The notes under the pieces were generated by a model, which was given only the letters and a program-made list of their open reading frames with translations, searched no databases and was not told where the DNA came from. This document shows positions 1 through 12,055 of a stretch of DNA of 64,000 nt, piece by piece (position 1 is the stretch's first letter; the number at the start of each line of letters is the position of its first letter). A program made the position numbers and the translations under genes. This DNA comes from Azadirachta indica (lineage: Eukaryota > Streptophyta > Magnoliopsida > Sapindales > Meliaceae). The stretch spans positions 12,263,269 to 12,327,268 of the forward strand of contig CM040440.1 of NCBI GenBank assembly GCA_022749755.1, read 5' to 3'.

Positions 1-340
1 ATATTTAAATTTTTTTAATGTAAAATTGAAATTTGATATATATATATTGATTATTTAAGGCCTACCATTATACTATTAGGCAAATTAGTAAATTAAAAAT
101 AAAAGTAAAGTAACTGTTTAAGGACTGGCCCAATACAAGAACAGTATCTCTTAGTTACTATTTATTAGCTTTATGTACATATGTATATGTATACTCTACC
201 TATATTTTATTTGATATTCTTAATTCAAATACCAACATCTTTAATTACATTTAGTAAAATTAAATAAGCAAATTTTTTAATTTTTGTAAATTTACTAATA
301 AAAATATTTTTGACTAAATTAATATTAAAAATAACTCAAT
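1..340. repeat. AT-rich flank containing a copy of the 63.0-kb sequence
   Basis: There is no gene here. Bases ~58-190 are clearly related to 62980-63095. Both copies share, in the same order, a CTACCATTATA start, an AAATTAGYAA block, ATTAAAAATAAAAG, ACTGTTTAAGG and CTTAGTTACTAT. The second copy lies downstream of the CRF pseudogene, so this one may be the 3' flank of a related locus beyond the left edge. The rest is low-complexity A/T sequence. Confidence 0.6.
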
Positions 341-341
341 C

Positions 342-871
342 TCACATGGTATAGTAAACGAAAACGAGATTAAAAATTATTTTTTTTATTTTTTTAAATA
401 AAAATCAATTAAATTAAAATTATTCTCTAAAAAGAAGAATATTTAAAATGATTTTTTATTATTTAAATAAAAGTCTATTTTATTATAAGTTTTCTAAATA
501 TGTATTTTAGAAAACGGTTTGAAAATCATTTTTTATTTTAGACATCAATAATAATTTTACTAAAAGTGTCCTTTAATTATGTAAAAAAGGAAAACGATTT
601 AAAAATTACTTTAATATTTTTTTAAAATCAAAGTAAGTTTATTAAAACTTCTCTAAATACATATTTTAAAAGACGATTTACAAAAATTATTTTTATTTTT
701 TACAATTAAATTTGGTTTTATTAAAACTGTTCTCTAAACATATATTTTAAAAGACGATTTACAAAAATTATTTTTATTTTTTAGAATTAAAAACAGTTTT
801 TAAATAAACTGTCTTAAAAAATGAAAACCGTCTTCTGTTTGGTGTACTCTTTTAATTTTTTTTTACTAGTG
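342..871 (-). mobile_element. CACTA-like element fragment with ~80-bp tandem repeats
   Basis: About seven imperfect units of 70-81 bp run from ~345 to ~820. Each has a TTCTCTAAATA-like start, an AAAACGATTTAAAAATTA-like core and a T-rich tail; the best pair starts at 651 and 732. The right edge at 871 reads, on the minus strand, CACTAGTAAAAAAAAATTAA, a plausible CACTA terminus, preceded by an ACGGTTTTCATTTTTTAAGACAG-type subterminal segment known from plant CACTA elements. The left terminus is not recognisable and no coding sequence is present. Strand is assigned from the terminus only. Confidence 0.5.
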
Positions 872-1029
872 AATTGAGAAATAAATTGACAAAGACAAAT
901 GGGAATATTTTCCTAAATTATTAATGAATATTTTATTGACAGTGATTATAAAGTTAATGAATGTGGAAAGACTTGACATGGGCTTTGACCATGTAAAAAG
1001 AATATTGATGTGTGTGTATATTTTATTTT

Positions 1030-1400
1030 AATTTCTAATAGTCTTATGGGACTTTGTCAGTACTTTGACGGTACTTTACTTTTTGGTGGTTCGAGGGGAA
1101 TTGATTTTGTTTACTGCGAGGGCAATTTGTTCGTATCTCCAAGTACGTTATTTTAATTTCTGATAGTTCGAGGGGACTTTGTTGGCACCTTGACGGTACT
1201 TTGCTTTTTGGTGGGCAGAGGGGACATGATTTCTATTTACCGCAAGGGCTATTTGTCGATACCTAGAGATACCTTGTGTTTTTGGTAGTCCGAGGGGACT
1301 TTGTTTTTGTTTACCGTAGGGGCGATTTGTTGGTACTTAAGGGTACCTTGTGTTTTTGATAGTTTGACGGGACTTTATTTTTGTATAGTTTTGTGTGGAG
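1030..1400. repeat. Degenerate GC-richer minisatellite (~75-bp units)
   Basis: Five or six diverged units share a GTCCGAGGGGACTTTG start, a TTTACCGCAAGGGCGATTTG-like middle and a GGTACCTTGTGTTTTTGG-like end. Unit starts fall near 1039, 1088, 1165, 1213, 1288 and 1360, so the spacing is mixed (48-77 bp). The block is clearly richer in G+C than its surroundings. It lies on the 3' side of the minus-strand Gypsy remnant and could be part of that element's LTR or 3' region; this is inference. Confidence 0.55.
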
Positions 1401-1519
1401 AAGATAATATAATTTATTGCAAAATAATAGGAATTTAAACAAATATAAAAAATCTAAAGGAAAAAATTAATAGGAAAAGCATAATGAATAGTTCAAAATA
1501 AATAAAAATAATCTATACC

Positions 1520-2300
1520 TATCAACTTTGGATGTCCTTTTCTTAAGCGGAATGCCTTTCAAGCATATCTACATTTCTACAGCTTATTGATCACTCTTTC
1601 ATCTAGATGGCTAAGTCAGTAAGTCCCTAATCTGACCGCCTCTTCTGTTTCACTAGTCGGGTTCTTAGGTCCATTTACATTGCCTTTGTCGAGCCCGAAG
1701 AAGAAATTGTCAACGGTTTCATAAATTTTCCCTAATTGTTTGCTACCCTTGTTAATGTTGTCTTCATTAGAATTTGTCAGTTTCTCGGTAATAATGTAGA
1801 ATGTCTTTCTAACAGTTGTTGCGTAGCAGCTTCGAGCTTCTTTCTGGTTTTCTTTTACGACCCTTATTCCTTTATCTGTCCTGAACTTCATCGTTTAGTA
1901 GTGAATTGATTCAGCTATTTTTGCGTTCTTTAAGAACGGCCTTCCCATTAATATTTTGTATAGAATCGAGTATTCCACCACCATAAAATTGACCATCTGG
2001 ATCTTCATACAAGGATATGTTCCTATAGTAACTGGCAATCAAACTGTTCCTAAGGGCATGATGTAGCCATTACCAAATTCATATAATGGGGTCTATATTG
2101 GATCTATCTTATGCTAGTTGATTTCTAATTCTTCTAAAGTGCTCTTGAATAAAATGTCCATTGAACTTCTTGGGTCAATGAAGATCTTATTTACTTCACG
2201 ACTAGCCATATTCATAGTTACGACTATTGCATCATCATAAGGGTATATTACATCTCTCTTATCTTCATCTGAGGACATTATAGGTGTGGAGAAAGTCTTC
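1520..2300 (-). pseudogene. Ty3/Gypsy retropepsin-like protease region (decayed)
   Basis: Read on the minus strand, broken frames give the plant Gypsy protease signature in order. First comes a DPRSSMDILF segment near 2170, the active-site region usually seen as D-x-GSSxDILF. Next are PVTIGTYP and FMVVEYSILYKILMGRPFL around 2050-1930, the flap and ILGRP motif. Last is the open stretch 1891-1616, containing MKFRTDKGIRVVKENQKEAR, which matches the usual K/RFPTxxGIxxVxGDQxxAR block. Stops and frame changes are frequent. Reverse transcriptase and integrase, which should follow further left, are not found, so the element is truncated or internally deleted. Confidence 0.75.
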
Positions 2301-2329
2301 TATCGTTTTGAGTCTGTATGTTAAAAGAC

Positions 2330-3860
2330 ATTAGTCAGGTAGTCAGGTCTGGTTGAGTACCTAGAATAATTTTTTCTTGCATTGTTTGAGTCCTCAGCTA
2401 AAGTTGGACCTTTAGATACCACTATAGTTTTGGGAGGTAGATTTCAATTTTGATCCTCTTTCTGCTGTTCCTCGGTCCTTATGTATGAGTCCAAACACCC
2501 ATTTCTTATCAACGGTTTAATATGTCGTTTTAGGCTCATGCACTCTTCCGTGTTATGCCCATGGTCTTGATGAAACAAGCATCACTTGTTCTTATTTCTC
2601 ATCTCCGAGTTTGACATCATATTTCTCGATTCTGTAGCTAAACCTTACTATCTGATGTCTTCTAAGATGACCTCAGGTGGGGCATTCAAAGGTGTAAATT
2701 CCATTTAAACCTCTCCACGTCTTATTCCTCGAGTAGGGTTCATATCCTTATGCTTCTAGCTTTGTAAAATGCTGTTCTCTTTTCTATACCTGACTTCCCT
2801 TAGTCGTGACCTTCTAAGACTTGATCTTGGTTGTTATGACTTGGCCTTAAGCAAAATCCTATTGATGTTCATTCCCCATTCCTCATTCCCCATTCCCCTA
2901 AAGCTCTGATCTCAGGTTTTTAAAGCCTTTAGGTACTTTTTCCTTATAAGATTTATCGACAATGTGTTCCTAGGAACAGTTAGGATCACGGCTACTCAAT
3001 TTGTACGTAATTATGCGCTCTTCTTGTTGCCTCTTCTCCATCTCTTCTTACTCCAGTAGTATTCCTTCCTTTGCCTTCAAGTAGGCTTTCTCATAGATAT
3101 CTATTGATGTTTTCCTTATTTTGAGCCATAACTAACATGTTTTGAGTCTTTTTTGTAACTTTTCCAAGGCCATATCTTGGTTATACGTACCTAGAGCCAT
3201 AACCCCTTTGTGGTAACTATCAACAAAATTATTCAGGCTTTCTCATTTTCTTTGCTTTATTAAAAGAATGTTTCTGAAGTCTTTGGCCAACAAGCAAGCT
3301 CCACAAAATTCTTTTAATGAACTATTGCGTGAGTTGTGAGAAAGAATTAATGTTCCTAGGCTTTAATCTTTGGTACCACATCCTTGCTTTTCCCTTTAGG
3401 GTGAGAGAAAAAAGCCTACACATATCTTTTTCTGTTAAACCTTGAATGAACATAATCTCATGGTATCACTCAATGTGAAGCTTTGGATCTATCTGCCTGG
3501 TGTATAGGATAATGTTTGGCATTTTGAATCCCCTAGGCAATCCTAAATTCATGATCTCTATACTTAAATGGGAGGTGACCTTGTAATCATCTTCTTTTCC
3601 TAATGCGAGATGTTGTTTCTTCTTAACTTCTTGTAATTTTCTGTGCAACCGTTTGATTTTGTCCATTAAGGGGGAATCTGACTCCTCTTTCTCAGAGTAA
3701 ATTTCTCTACATTTATGAATGCCGACCTTTTCGACCATTATGTTTGCATTTACTTCATCTCTAATTTTGTTATTATTTTCCTTGACTTTGGTTTTTTCCT
3801 AGTTCTTAACTTCCCAACAAGTAGATCCTAGATGTTTTCTTGAATTTAATTAAACACTAG
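2330..3860 (-). pseudogene. Ty3/Gypsy gag remnant
   Basis: The minus-strand open stretch 3738-3466 contains GLPRGFKMPNIILYTRQIDP, which resembles the PxxFKxPxxxxYDGxxDPxxH opening of plant Gypsy gag. It is followed by LFSLTLKGKARMWYQRLKP near 3400, the gag core normally read as LxxAARxWFxxL. A CLFHQDHGHNTEEC motif lies near 2585-2540, the zinc-knuckle-like CxFHxxxGHxTEEC of this lineage, then LIRNGCLDSYI. Many stops and frame changes separate these blocks. Gag lies to the right of protease, consistent with a minus-strand element. No primer-binding site or LTR boundary could be placed. Confidence 0.75.
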
Positions 3861-3864
3861 TCTC

Positions 3865-5213
3865 TCGTGACTGGTTCCAAGATACCGGTATAGGTGGAAC
3901 TTCATGTTGTTTTGTTATTATTACTCTAAAAGGAATGTTTTTATTTAGTACTAATAATTTAATAACTATTTTATAATTACAGAATATTTCAATTTATACT
4001 CTTGTTTAATATTTAAATATATCAAGAAAAATGTAAGATCTAACGAGGCTAATATATATTTATTAATGGGTGGGAGAAGCTTTTCTATCGTGGTTCATGG
4101 TGTCTCTTGGGTGTATCGTTGGCAAGCAAAATACTTCTTCAGCTGTAAGAAGATATTGATAATTTATCTACTTAACTAAAAGTAAGCAACCCAAGTCAAC
4201 TTTCTATGCACCCACATCTCATTTTTACCGCACCCACAAGCCCATGTCTTTCTGAAAGCACTGTGCAAAATTTAAAATCACCCCCCACTGAATATTAATG
4301 AGAACCCGTTTGATAATACTAATACATCATAATTATTATGTTATTTTTTCTAGATTATTAAAGTTACATTTATTTTTCAACAACTTTTTTAGGATGATGA
4401 TGATAATAAATAATATTTATGTGAAATAAAAGGTTATTATTATTTAATAATTGTTTTATTTTTATAGTATTTACTTTGTTAAAACTATTATTGAAAATAA
4501 AAATATCACTAGTGCATAAATGTTGGTATATTCATATTTAATTTTATATAATAGATCATTTAAAAAATACATATATATTATTTATTTTTGATAATTTGGT
4601 AATACCACTACACTTTTTTAACTGCACAATTTAATTTAATATTAATAATGTATTACAAGTAATTTTTGTAATTAATAATCAAACCGTAATTATCTTTGAT
4701 TTTTTAAAACAAAAAGCGTTAAAACATATAGACCCTAAATCTTGACATCAAGTTATACTATGAGTGGACTCTTTGCCCAACATTTAATTCTGAGCACATG
4801 CAATGCAATATCATTTTAATTTGTAAACCATGTCTGATTCTAAGCACACCCCAATTTGAATCCAATCGAATATTATTCATGTGATATCATTATCACATAT
4901 TATTAGTTATATTAATTTTGAATTTTTTTAATTTCATATAATATTTATGTCTGATTGACCGAGTAGTATGAAAAATTGTCACCCGTAAACCTAATAAACT
5001 CTGATAAAGTCTCCAAAAGTCTGATTGATTTTATGATTTCAAGGACTAGGAGAATAAAATCCATAAAATCCATTTGTTTTACTTGGAAAATAGTCTGCCT
5101 GCAAAATCCAACGAATAATTAATTGTGTAATGGTAAATGATAATTGATAATTGTAAATGTAGCAAATGGTATGATCGTATTATGGATTTGATTTTTTTCT
5201 AATCAGTTTCTAG
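3865..5213. other. AT-rich intergenic sequence, no gene seen
   Basis: There is no coding signal. Around 4303-4690 a weak inverted pair (CCCGTTTGATAATA at left, its diverged complement TATTAATAATCAAACCG at right) hints at an old MITE, but no clear target duplication is visible. Confidence 0.3.
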
Positions 5214-5221
5214 TTATTTTA

Positions 5222-6230
5222 GGGTAAATTTCCGATTACCCCTAAACTTCTTGAAAATATCCTATTATCCCCTAAATTTAAAAATCTACTTATTAAATCT
5301 ACCCTTTAATTAAGGTAATAGTCAATTTTACATTTTAAAGATAAAATAATTATTATTAAGCACCACAACACACAGCCAAAAATCTATTCTAAATCATTAA
5401 ATTAATAAATTAAATTATGAAATTAACAATAAGTACATTTGTTGTATGACAAGAGAGAGAAATAAGATTTAGGGATTTATCTTTTTATGTATTTATGTAT
5501 ATATATATTTTTTTGGTTGGATTTTTATGATGGAAACTAATGTAGAATCAACTCGGATTTAGATAATCTTGACTTTTTGCGTTGCTTGCTGGGCCTGTAT
5601 GCAAAGAGTCAAACCAGGATGGCAAATTTTTTATAGTTCTTGTTTTTTTTATTTATTATAATAATTTAAATTAATTATAATAGTACAGTTCTTTTAAAAA
5701 ATTTATTTATTTTCTTTTGTTATTATTATGTAATTATTAAGAAAATAAAAAAGAGAAAGGCACGAATGGATGTTTATATTTTTTGTTCATATAAAAATTA
5801 GATTAATCTATTTTTATTTTAAATATTTTTTCAGAATTTAATTTATTTTAAAAAATATTAGAATAAATATCAGATTTATTTATTTTTATTTTAAATTTAT
5901 TTTGAATTAATTTATTATAAGTATCAGATTTAGGTAATTAGAATTCTCAATTATTCTCAATTATATATTATATTTCTTACTTAATTAAGATGAGAAGAAG
6001 AACATATATTTAATTAAGCCTGGAGATTGTGATATTATATTAAATGATAGTGAGGCCCACGTATGATCTATGAGATCATCCTCTCGATTTGGCATCTAGG
6101 GGTATCATGGTAAAAAGTGAAAATTTTATGTTATTTTAATTAACGAATGGACTTAACAGAAAAGGTTTTAAACATTGATGGTATACTAAGATATTTCTAA
6201 AAGTCTTAGGGGTAATCCAAAATTTACTAC
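5222..6230. mobile_element. MULE-type MITE with 8-bp TSD
   Basis: The left end reads GGGTAAATTTCCGATTACCC and the right end, reverse-complemented, GTAGTAAATTTTGGATTACC. Similarity between the two ends continues into CCTAAACTTCTTGAAAATAT versus CCTAAGACTTTTAGAAATAT. Both ends abut the direct repeat TTATTTTA (5214-5221 and 6231-6238). The 1009-bp interior is AT-rich and non-coding. The first ~165 bp also resemble 17886-18050, the presumed 5' terminus of the MuDR-type MULE, so this is probably a non-autonomous relative of that element. Confidence 0.75.
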
Positions 6231-6300
6231 TTATTTTATCGAAGGTGCCAATCTAATCATGCTGTAATTGGGATTATCTTAAAGTCTCATTTTGTGTTTT

Positions 6301-6475
6301 TTTTTTTTTTTGAGCAGAAAATCTTTGATTTCATTCCAGACTACAAATTACATCAAATATTACAGATCATCACAGATATACACTCCTTCAAGATATTACA
6401 AAGATTCATTATAAAATTCTAAAAACTTATAACGCTCCATAAGGACCATTAAAGAAAATAATTGTGACGCCATCG
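6301..6475 (-). mobile_element. LINE 3'-end remnant (5'-truncated)
   Basis: A poly(T) run opens the element on the plus strand, which is a poly(A) tail on the minus strand. Just before that tail the minus strand reads GGAATGAAATCAAAGATTTT, typical of plant L1 3' ends. Near-identical 13-bp direct repeats flank it (CATTTTGTGTTTT at 6288-6300, CATTTGGTGTTTT at 6476-6488), as expected from target-primed insertion. It is only ~175 bp long and has no coding part. Confidence 0.65.
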
Positions 6476-6488
6476 CATTTGGTGTTTT

Positions 6489-7226
6489 TAATTGAAAAGA
6501 AGTATTAAGAATAAAACAAGAAGTATTTTTAACTCCATTGGAATTCTTCCCATAGCTCTTTCTATTTACTCTCTGTTATTTTGATTGATCTTTTTTTTAT
6601 CCATGTTGTAACAAATCTGCCTTAATAATCTTTATATGGTATAAAATCTTCGGATTTTTTCTAATATATCTTCAATCGTTCAGATTTATAGGAAAATAAT
6701 ATATATAATAAAATAAATAACAAAACCATTGTAAATTTAAGTTTAGATTGACGTAAAAAAGGAACCTTCACCTAAAATGGAAATAAGTCATCATAAATTT
6801 ATATTTAAATAGAAGTCTGCATTTATTGAAGAAGGAAAATGAAAAAACAAAAGGAAATCGAAAAAAAATCTCACTAGAGTGGGAGTCTTACTCCCTCGTG
6901 AGAAAAAAAGTATTTTTGGTGGGTATGGTTGAGAGATTTCTTGACAAAGAGGGAAAGAGAAATAGAAAATAAAAAAAGTCTAATTTTATGTACGATCATA
7001 TTAAAGTGTGAAAAATTTAAATGAGAATATCAACATAAGGTCAAAATTAAAGATAAATTAGTTCATATTTTATTTAATGTCCGGTGAACAAAGTTTAAAG
7101 AGTTTGTGTGCATAGAGTTATGAATAACAAAAAGTATTAGAAACAGCCTCATAATGCAAATAGTTTACTGAGCAAAGATGAAAGAATTTAAAAAATACTA
7201 CAGATGGAGTCAGTATAATTATTTTT
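6489..7226. other. AT-rich intergenic sequence, nothing recognised
   Basis: No coding pattern, terminal repeat or tandem structure is visible between the LINE remnant and the Copia element. Confidence 0.4.
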
Positions 7227-7231
7227 AAGTA

Positions 7232-7969
7232 TGTGAAATTTTTAAGTTCACTTTTGATAAATTGTACTGTATAAATAAACAGTATCATATTTATGAACAG
7301 TGTCGTACTGTATAAGAACACCGAAATATACCAAAAGTGTAGCTACTCTTTTTTGACTTTCTTTACTTATGAGGTTGGTGTTAGGTGGAGAAAATTTGAA
7401 TTTAGGTAGTGATTGGTAGGTGAAGAAATTTGTGAAGTAAATTGTGGAATGTGTATTAAAAATATGAGAGAAGAAAACCACTATAAATACCTCACCCCTT
7501 TCACCATTTCATCAATCCCAAAATTATCCTTTGAGAATTTCTACATAGAGAGAAAAATTAGTTTCTTCTTTGTATTATATTCTTCACTTAGAGTTGTTTC
7601 TCCTATTTCGCGAGAGATTGTGAAATACTCCTATTTAGAGAGTTGTTCTTTCTTTGTTATTATAAATAAAGAGAGTTGTAATCCCCACTTTAAAATAGTG
7701 AAATACTCCTATACTTACCCGTAGTTTTTACCTAAATTTATTTAGGGGTTTTTCATGTAAAATATTTGTGTCGATTTATTTTATTGCTTTATTTTACTAT
7801 GAATGGTTATACCTTCTACTTATTATTGTTATTTTGATGGACGGTTATACCTTCTACTTATTATTGTTATTTTGATGGACGGTTATACCTCCTACATAAT
7901 ATTTATTTTCATTATTTTCTCAATTTCATTGTAGTTGCGTGTTTTGCTTAGACTCCTAATTTCCTAGCA
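7232..7969 (+). repeat. Copia 5' LTR
   Basis: The LTR starts TGTGAAATTT and ends TTCCTAGCA. A TATAAATA box lies at 7482-7489. It is 738 bp, 39 bp longer than the 3' LTR, because a 39-bp segment around GGTTATACCTTCTACTTATT is duplicated in tandem (7804-7881 region) here and single in the 3' LTR. Confidence 0.95.
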
Positions 7970-7970
7970 G

Positions 7971-7983
7971 TGGTATCAGAGCT
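7971..7983 (+). other. Primer-binding site (initiator tRNA-Met type)
   Basis: TGGTATCAGAGCT directly follows the 5' LTR after one base. This is the common plant Copia primer site complementary to initiator tRNA-Met. Confidence 0.93.
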
Positions 7984-8083
7984 ATTGGTTGTACGGGTTA
8001 CTATTTATAGTTACTATTTACAAGTACTATTGATGGTGAATTAGTGAAATTCGGTATAAGTGAGAAGTAGATAATCATCAACA

Positions 8084-11000
8084 ATGGCAGTAAAGTTCGA
8101 AATTAAGGAATTCAACGGAAACAATTTTTCGTTGTGGAAAATGAAAATGAAGGCAATTTTAAGGAAGGACAAATGTCTAGTAGCAATTGGAGAAAAACTC
8201 TCGGATATCGACATAGACAAGTGGAACGAGATGGACGGTGATGCAATTATCGATCTACACTTGGGACTAGCCGATGGAATATTAGCTAGTGTGGAGGAGA
8301 TGAAGACGGCAAAGGAGATATGAGATATTTTGACAAAATTGTACGAGGTCAAGTCATTACACAACAAAATCTTCTTAAAAAGAAGACTTTACACTCTTCG
8401 AATGGCGGAATCCACATCGGTAATTGACCATATCAACATCTTGAAAACTCTATTTTCACAACTTACAACATTGGGGTACAAAATGGAGGAAAATGAAAGT
8501 GCGGAGATTCTACTTCAAAGTCTATCTGACTCATATGATCAACTCCTCATCAACCTAATAACTAATGTCCAAACAGACTCTCTAGTCTTCAATGATGTTG
8601 CAGCCACTGTCTTAGAGGAAGAAAGGAGGCGCAGAAACAAGAAAGATAGAAATGTGAGTTCGCAGCAAGTAGAAGTATTACTGATGACAAAAGGAAAATC
8701 AACTGAACGTAAGTCCAGTGGGAGCCAGAATCAAGGTAGATCAAGATCAAAAAGTAAGAAAAATGTCAAGTGTTATAATTGTGGCAAGAAAGGGCATGTC
8801 AAAAGGGATTGTTGGAATAACAAGAAGAGTGGAGATTCTGAGACATCAAAGGCTCAGGGCTGTGTTGCAAGTACCTCAAATGATAGTGAAGTAATGGTGA
8901 GGCAACAATGATTGTTGAAGGCAGAAAATGACTTGTTGATGTCTGGCTTGTAGAATCAGGAGCAACATGGCACATGACCTCTCGAAGAGAATGGTTTTAC
9001 ACATATGAACCTATCTCTAGAGAATCTGTATTTATGGGTGATGATCATGCCTTGGAAATCGCCGGTATTGGTGCTATCAAGATAAAAATGCACGATGAAA
9101 TAGTTCGCATTATTAAAGAGGTACGACATGTCAAAGGCTTGAAGAAGAATCTATAGTTTTTAGGATAATTAGATGATCTTGGATGCAAAACCCATATTAA
9201 GAATGGGATTATGAAGATTGTTAGAGGAGCGCTTGTGGTTTTGAAGGCAGAAAAGATTACTGCAAATTTATTCATGCTTAAGGGAGAAATACAACAGAAA
9301 GCTGATGGGTGTGTTGCTTGAACTAGCAAAGGAGAAGAATTGACAATGATGTGGCATCTTAAACTCGGCCACATGTTAGAACAAGGTTTAAAGATTCTCT
9401 CCGACCGAAAGCTACTTCCAGCACTTAAAGCTGTGAAACTATCGTTTTGCGAACATTGTGTTACAAGTAAGCAGCATAGGTTGAAGTTCAATAAATCTAA
9501 TGTTGGGAGCAAATGCATTCTAGACTTGATTCATTTTGATATTTGGGAATCACCGGAAGTGTCTTTAGGAGGAGCAAAGTATCTTGTGACTTTTATTGAT
9601 GATTACTTTAGGAGATGTTAGGTATATCCAATTAAGAAAAAGTTAGAAGCGTTTCCAGTGTTCAAAGACTTCAAAGCGCGAATGGAACTTGAATCTGGGA
9701 AGAAGATCAAGTGTTTGAGAATAAAAAATGGAAGAGAGTATACAGACAGTGAGTTTCTTGCACTATGTAAGCAAGAAAGTATTGAAAGACAGTTCACAGT
9801 ACCATACACCCCGCAGCAAAATGGAGTGGCAGAGTAGATGAACAGAACTCTTATAGAAAGGATGAGAGCTATGTTGAGGACTACGGGACAACTTCATTTA
9901 TTTTGGGCAGAAGCAGTAAAGACTGCTTGTTATATGATAAATCGGTCACCATCAACAGCAATTGGGTTGAAGACGCTGATCGACATATGGACTGGTAAAC
10001 CAGCTGATTACTCTCATCTATATTCATTTGGATGTCCTGTGTATGTAATGTATAATGCCTAAGAAAGAACGAGTTAGATTCGAAATCTAGAAAGTGTATA
10101 TTCTTGGGGTATGTTGATGGTGTAAAAGGGTATCGCTTGTAGGATCTCACTGCCCGCAAGGTCATAGTCAGCAGAGATGTTATCTTTGTAGAAGATCAAC
10201 TACAAGAAAAAAATGGAGATGATAGCACATTGAAGGAAAGTTCAGAGACTACAACATTACACGTGGAAAATGATAAAGCATAAGAAATTTCAGACTTTTC
10301 TAAAGCATCACCAGAGCACGAGGTACAAGAACCAGTTAGGTTTGAGGCTTTAGAAGTTCGTCGATCAACTCGCGAAAGGAAACCACCAACTTGGCACTCA
10401 GAGTTTGTTATGGAGAGCAATGTAGCATACTGTCTTCTAACAGAGGGTGGCAAGCTCTCAACTTTTCATGAAGTTTCGAGTACCTCAGATGCATCTTCAT
10501 AGATGGCAGCAATGCAGGAAGAGATTGAAGCTCTACATAAGAACAAGACATGAGAATTAGTACCATTACCACATGGAAGAAAAGCCATTGGTAACAAATG
10601 GGTCTACAAGATCAAGCGAGATAATAATGATCAAGTGGAACGATATCGTGCACGATTGATGGTGAAAGGATATGCTCAAAAGAAAGGTATTGACTTTAAC
10701 GAGATATTTTCATCGGTGGTTCAACTTACAACGATCAGAGTAGTCCTGGCTATGTGTGCTACATTTGATTTACATCTTGAACAGTCAGATGTCAAAACTG
10801 CATTTCTTCATGGGAAGCTTGAAGAAGAAATCTATATACTCCAACCAGAAGGTTTTACTGAAAGAGGCAAGGAGAACTTAGTTTGTAGGTTAAACAAGTC
10901 TCTGTAAGATCTCAAACAGGCGCCAAGGTGTTGGTACAAGAGATTTGATTTCTTCATAATTAGCCTTAGGTACAACAGACTCAATTCAGACCATTGTACG

Positions 11001-11999
11001 TATGGTAATAATGATTTCATTATTTTGTTGTTGTATATGGATGACATGTTGGTATTAGGCCTCAACAAAGATCAAGTCCAAGAATTAAAGGCACAATTGG
11101 GTAGGGAATTTGAAATGAAGGACTTAGGACCAGCAAACAAGATTCTAGGGATGCAAATTCACCGAGATAGAAATAATAGGAAGATTTGGCTATCTCAGAA
11201 GAATTACTTGAGAAAAATCTTATGACGCTTCAACATGCAAGAAAGTAAGCCAATTTTTACCCTACTTCCTATTAATTTCAAGTTATCCTTAAAAATGTGT
11301 CATAGCAATAAAGCAGAAAGGAGAGAGATGTCTCGAGTACCGTATGCATCAGTAGTGAGAAGTTTGATGCTCGCTATGATATACACAAGACCAGACATTG
11401 CACAAACAGTAGAAGCAGTTAGTCGTTTTATGGCGAATCCTGGTAGAGAGCATTGGGAAACTATGAAGAGGATTCCGAAATACATCAAAGAAACCTCAGA
11501 TGCTGTATTATGTTATGGAGGATCAGAATTTACTGTCAGGGGTTATGTGGACTCAGATTTTGCAGGAGATCTGAATAAAAGGAAATCTACTACAGGCTAT
11601 GTGTTTACACTTGCAAGGGTAGCTGTAAGTTGGGTTTCAAAATTGCAGACTGTTGTGGCATTATCCACCACAGAAGTAGAATACATGGCGGCTACATAAG
11701 CTTGTAAGGAAGTTGTCTGGATTCAAAGATTATTAAAAAACCTCGGGCACAAACAAGAAAAGATCACTTTGTTTTGTGATAGTCAGGGTGCCTTACACAT
11801 TGTAAGGAATCCAGAATTTCATTCAAGGACAAAGCACATAAGGGTTCAATATCATTTTGTTTGAGAAGTAGTGGAAGATGGAAGTGTAGATATGCAAAAG
11901 ATACACACCAACGAGAACCTGGCAGATGTAATAACCAAGCCAATAAACACTAACAAGTTTATATGGTGTAGATCTTCATATGGCCTAGTAGAAACGTAA
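8084..11999 (+). pseudogene. Copia gag-pol polyprotein pseudogene
   Basis: Gag begins MAVKFEIKEFNGNNFSLWKM (8084) and includes a CCHC knuckle, CYNCGKKGHVKRDC, at ~8771-8812. Protease (~8947-9155) reads WLVESGATWHM, so the catalytic Asp of the usual DSGA is Glu here. Integrase shows the zinc-binding half (WHLKLGH...CEHC, 9349-9460), acidic residues in HFDIW and FIDDY, and the Glu of PQQNGVAE. RT contains YMDDM at 11034-11048. RNase H follows with VDSDFAGD and CDSQGALHI. The frame shifts twice (between ~8911 and 8950, and between ~10062 and 10600). In-frame stops occur where relatives have Trp, Gln or Arg, for example 8321, 9619, 10500 and 10552. The last stop is at 11997. Confidence 0.95.
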
Positions 12000-12020
12000 G
12001 CAAGCATGTAATTAGCAAGT

Positions 12021-12029
12021 AAGAAGGGA
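12021..12029 (+). other. Polypurine tract
   Basis: AAGAAGGGA lies ~26 bp upstream of the 3' LTR start. It is the only purine run in the right place, but it is further from the LTR than usual, so its role is likely rather than certain. Confidence 0.5.
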
Positions 12030-12055
12030 TTACCAAAAGTGACTGTAAGTGAGAA

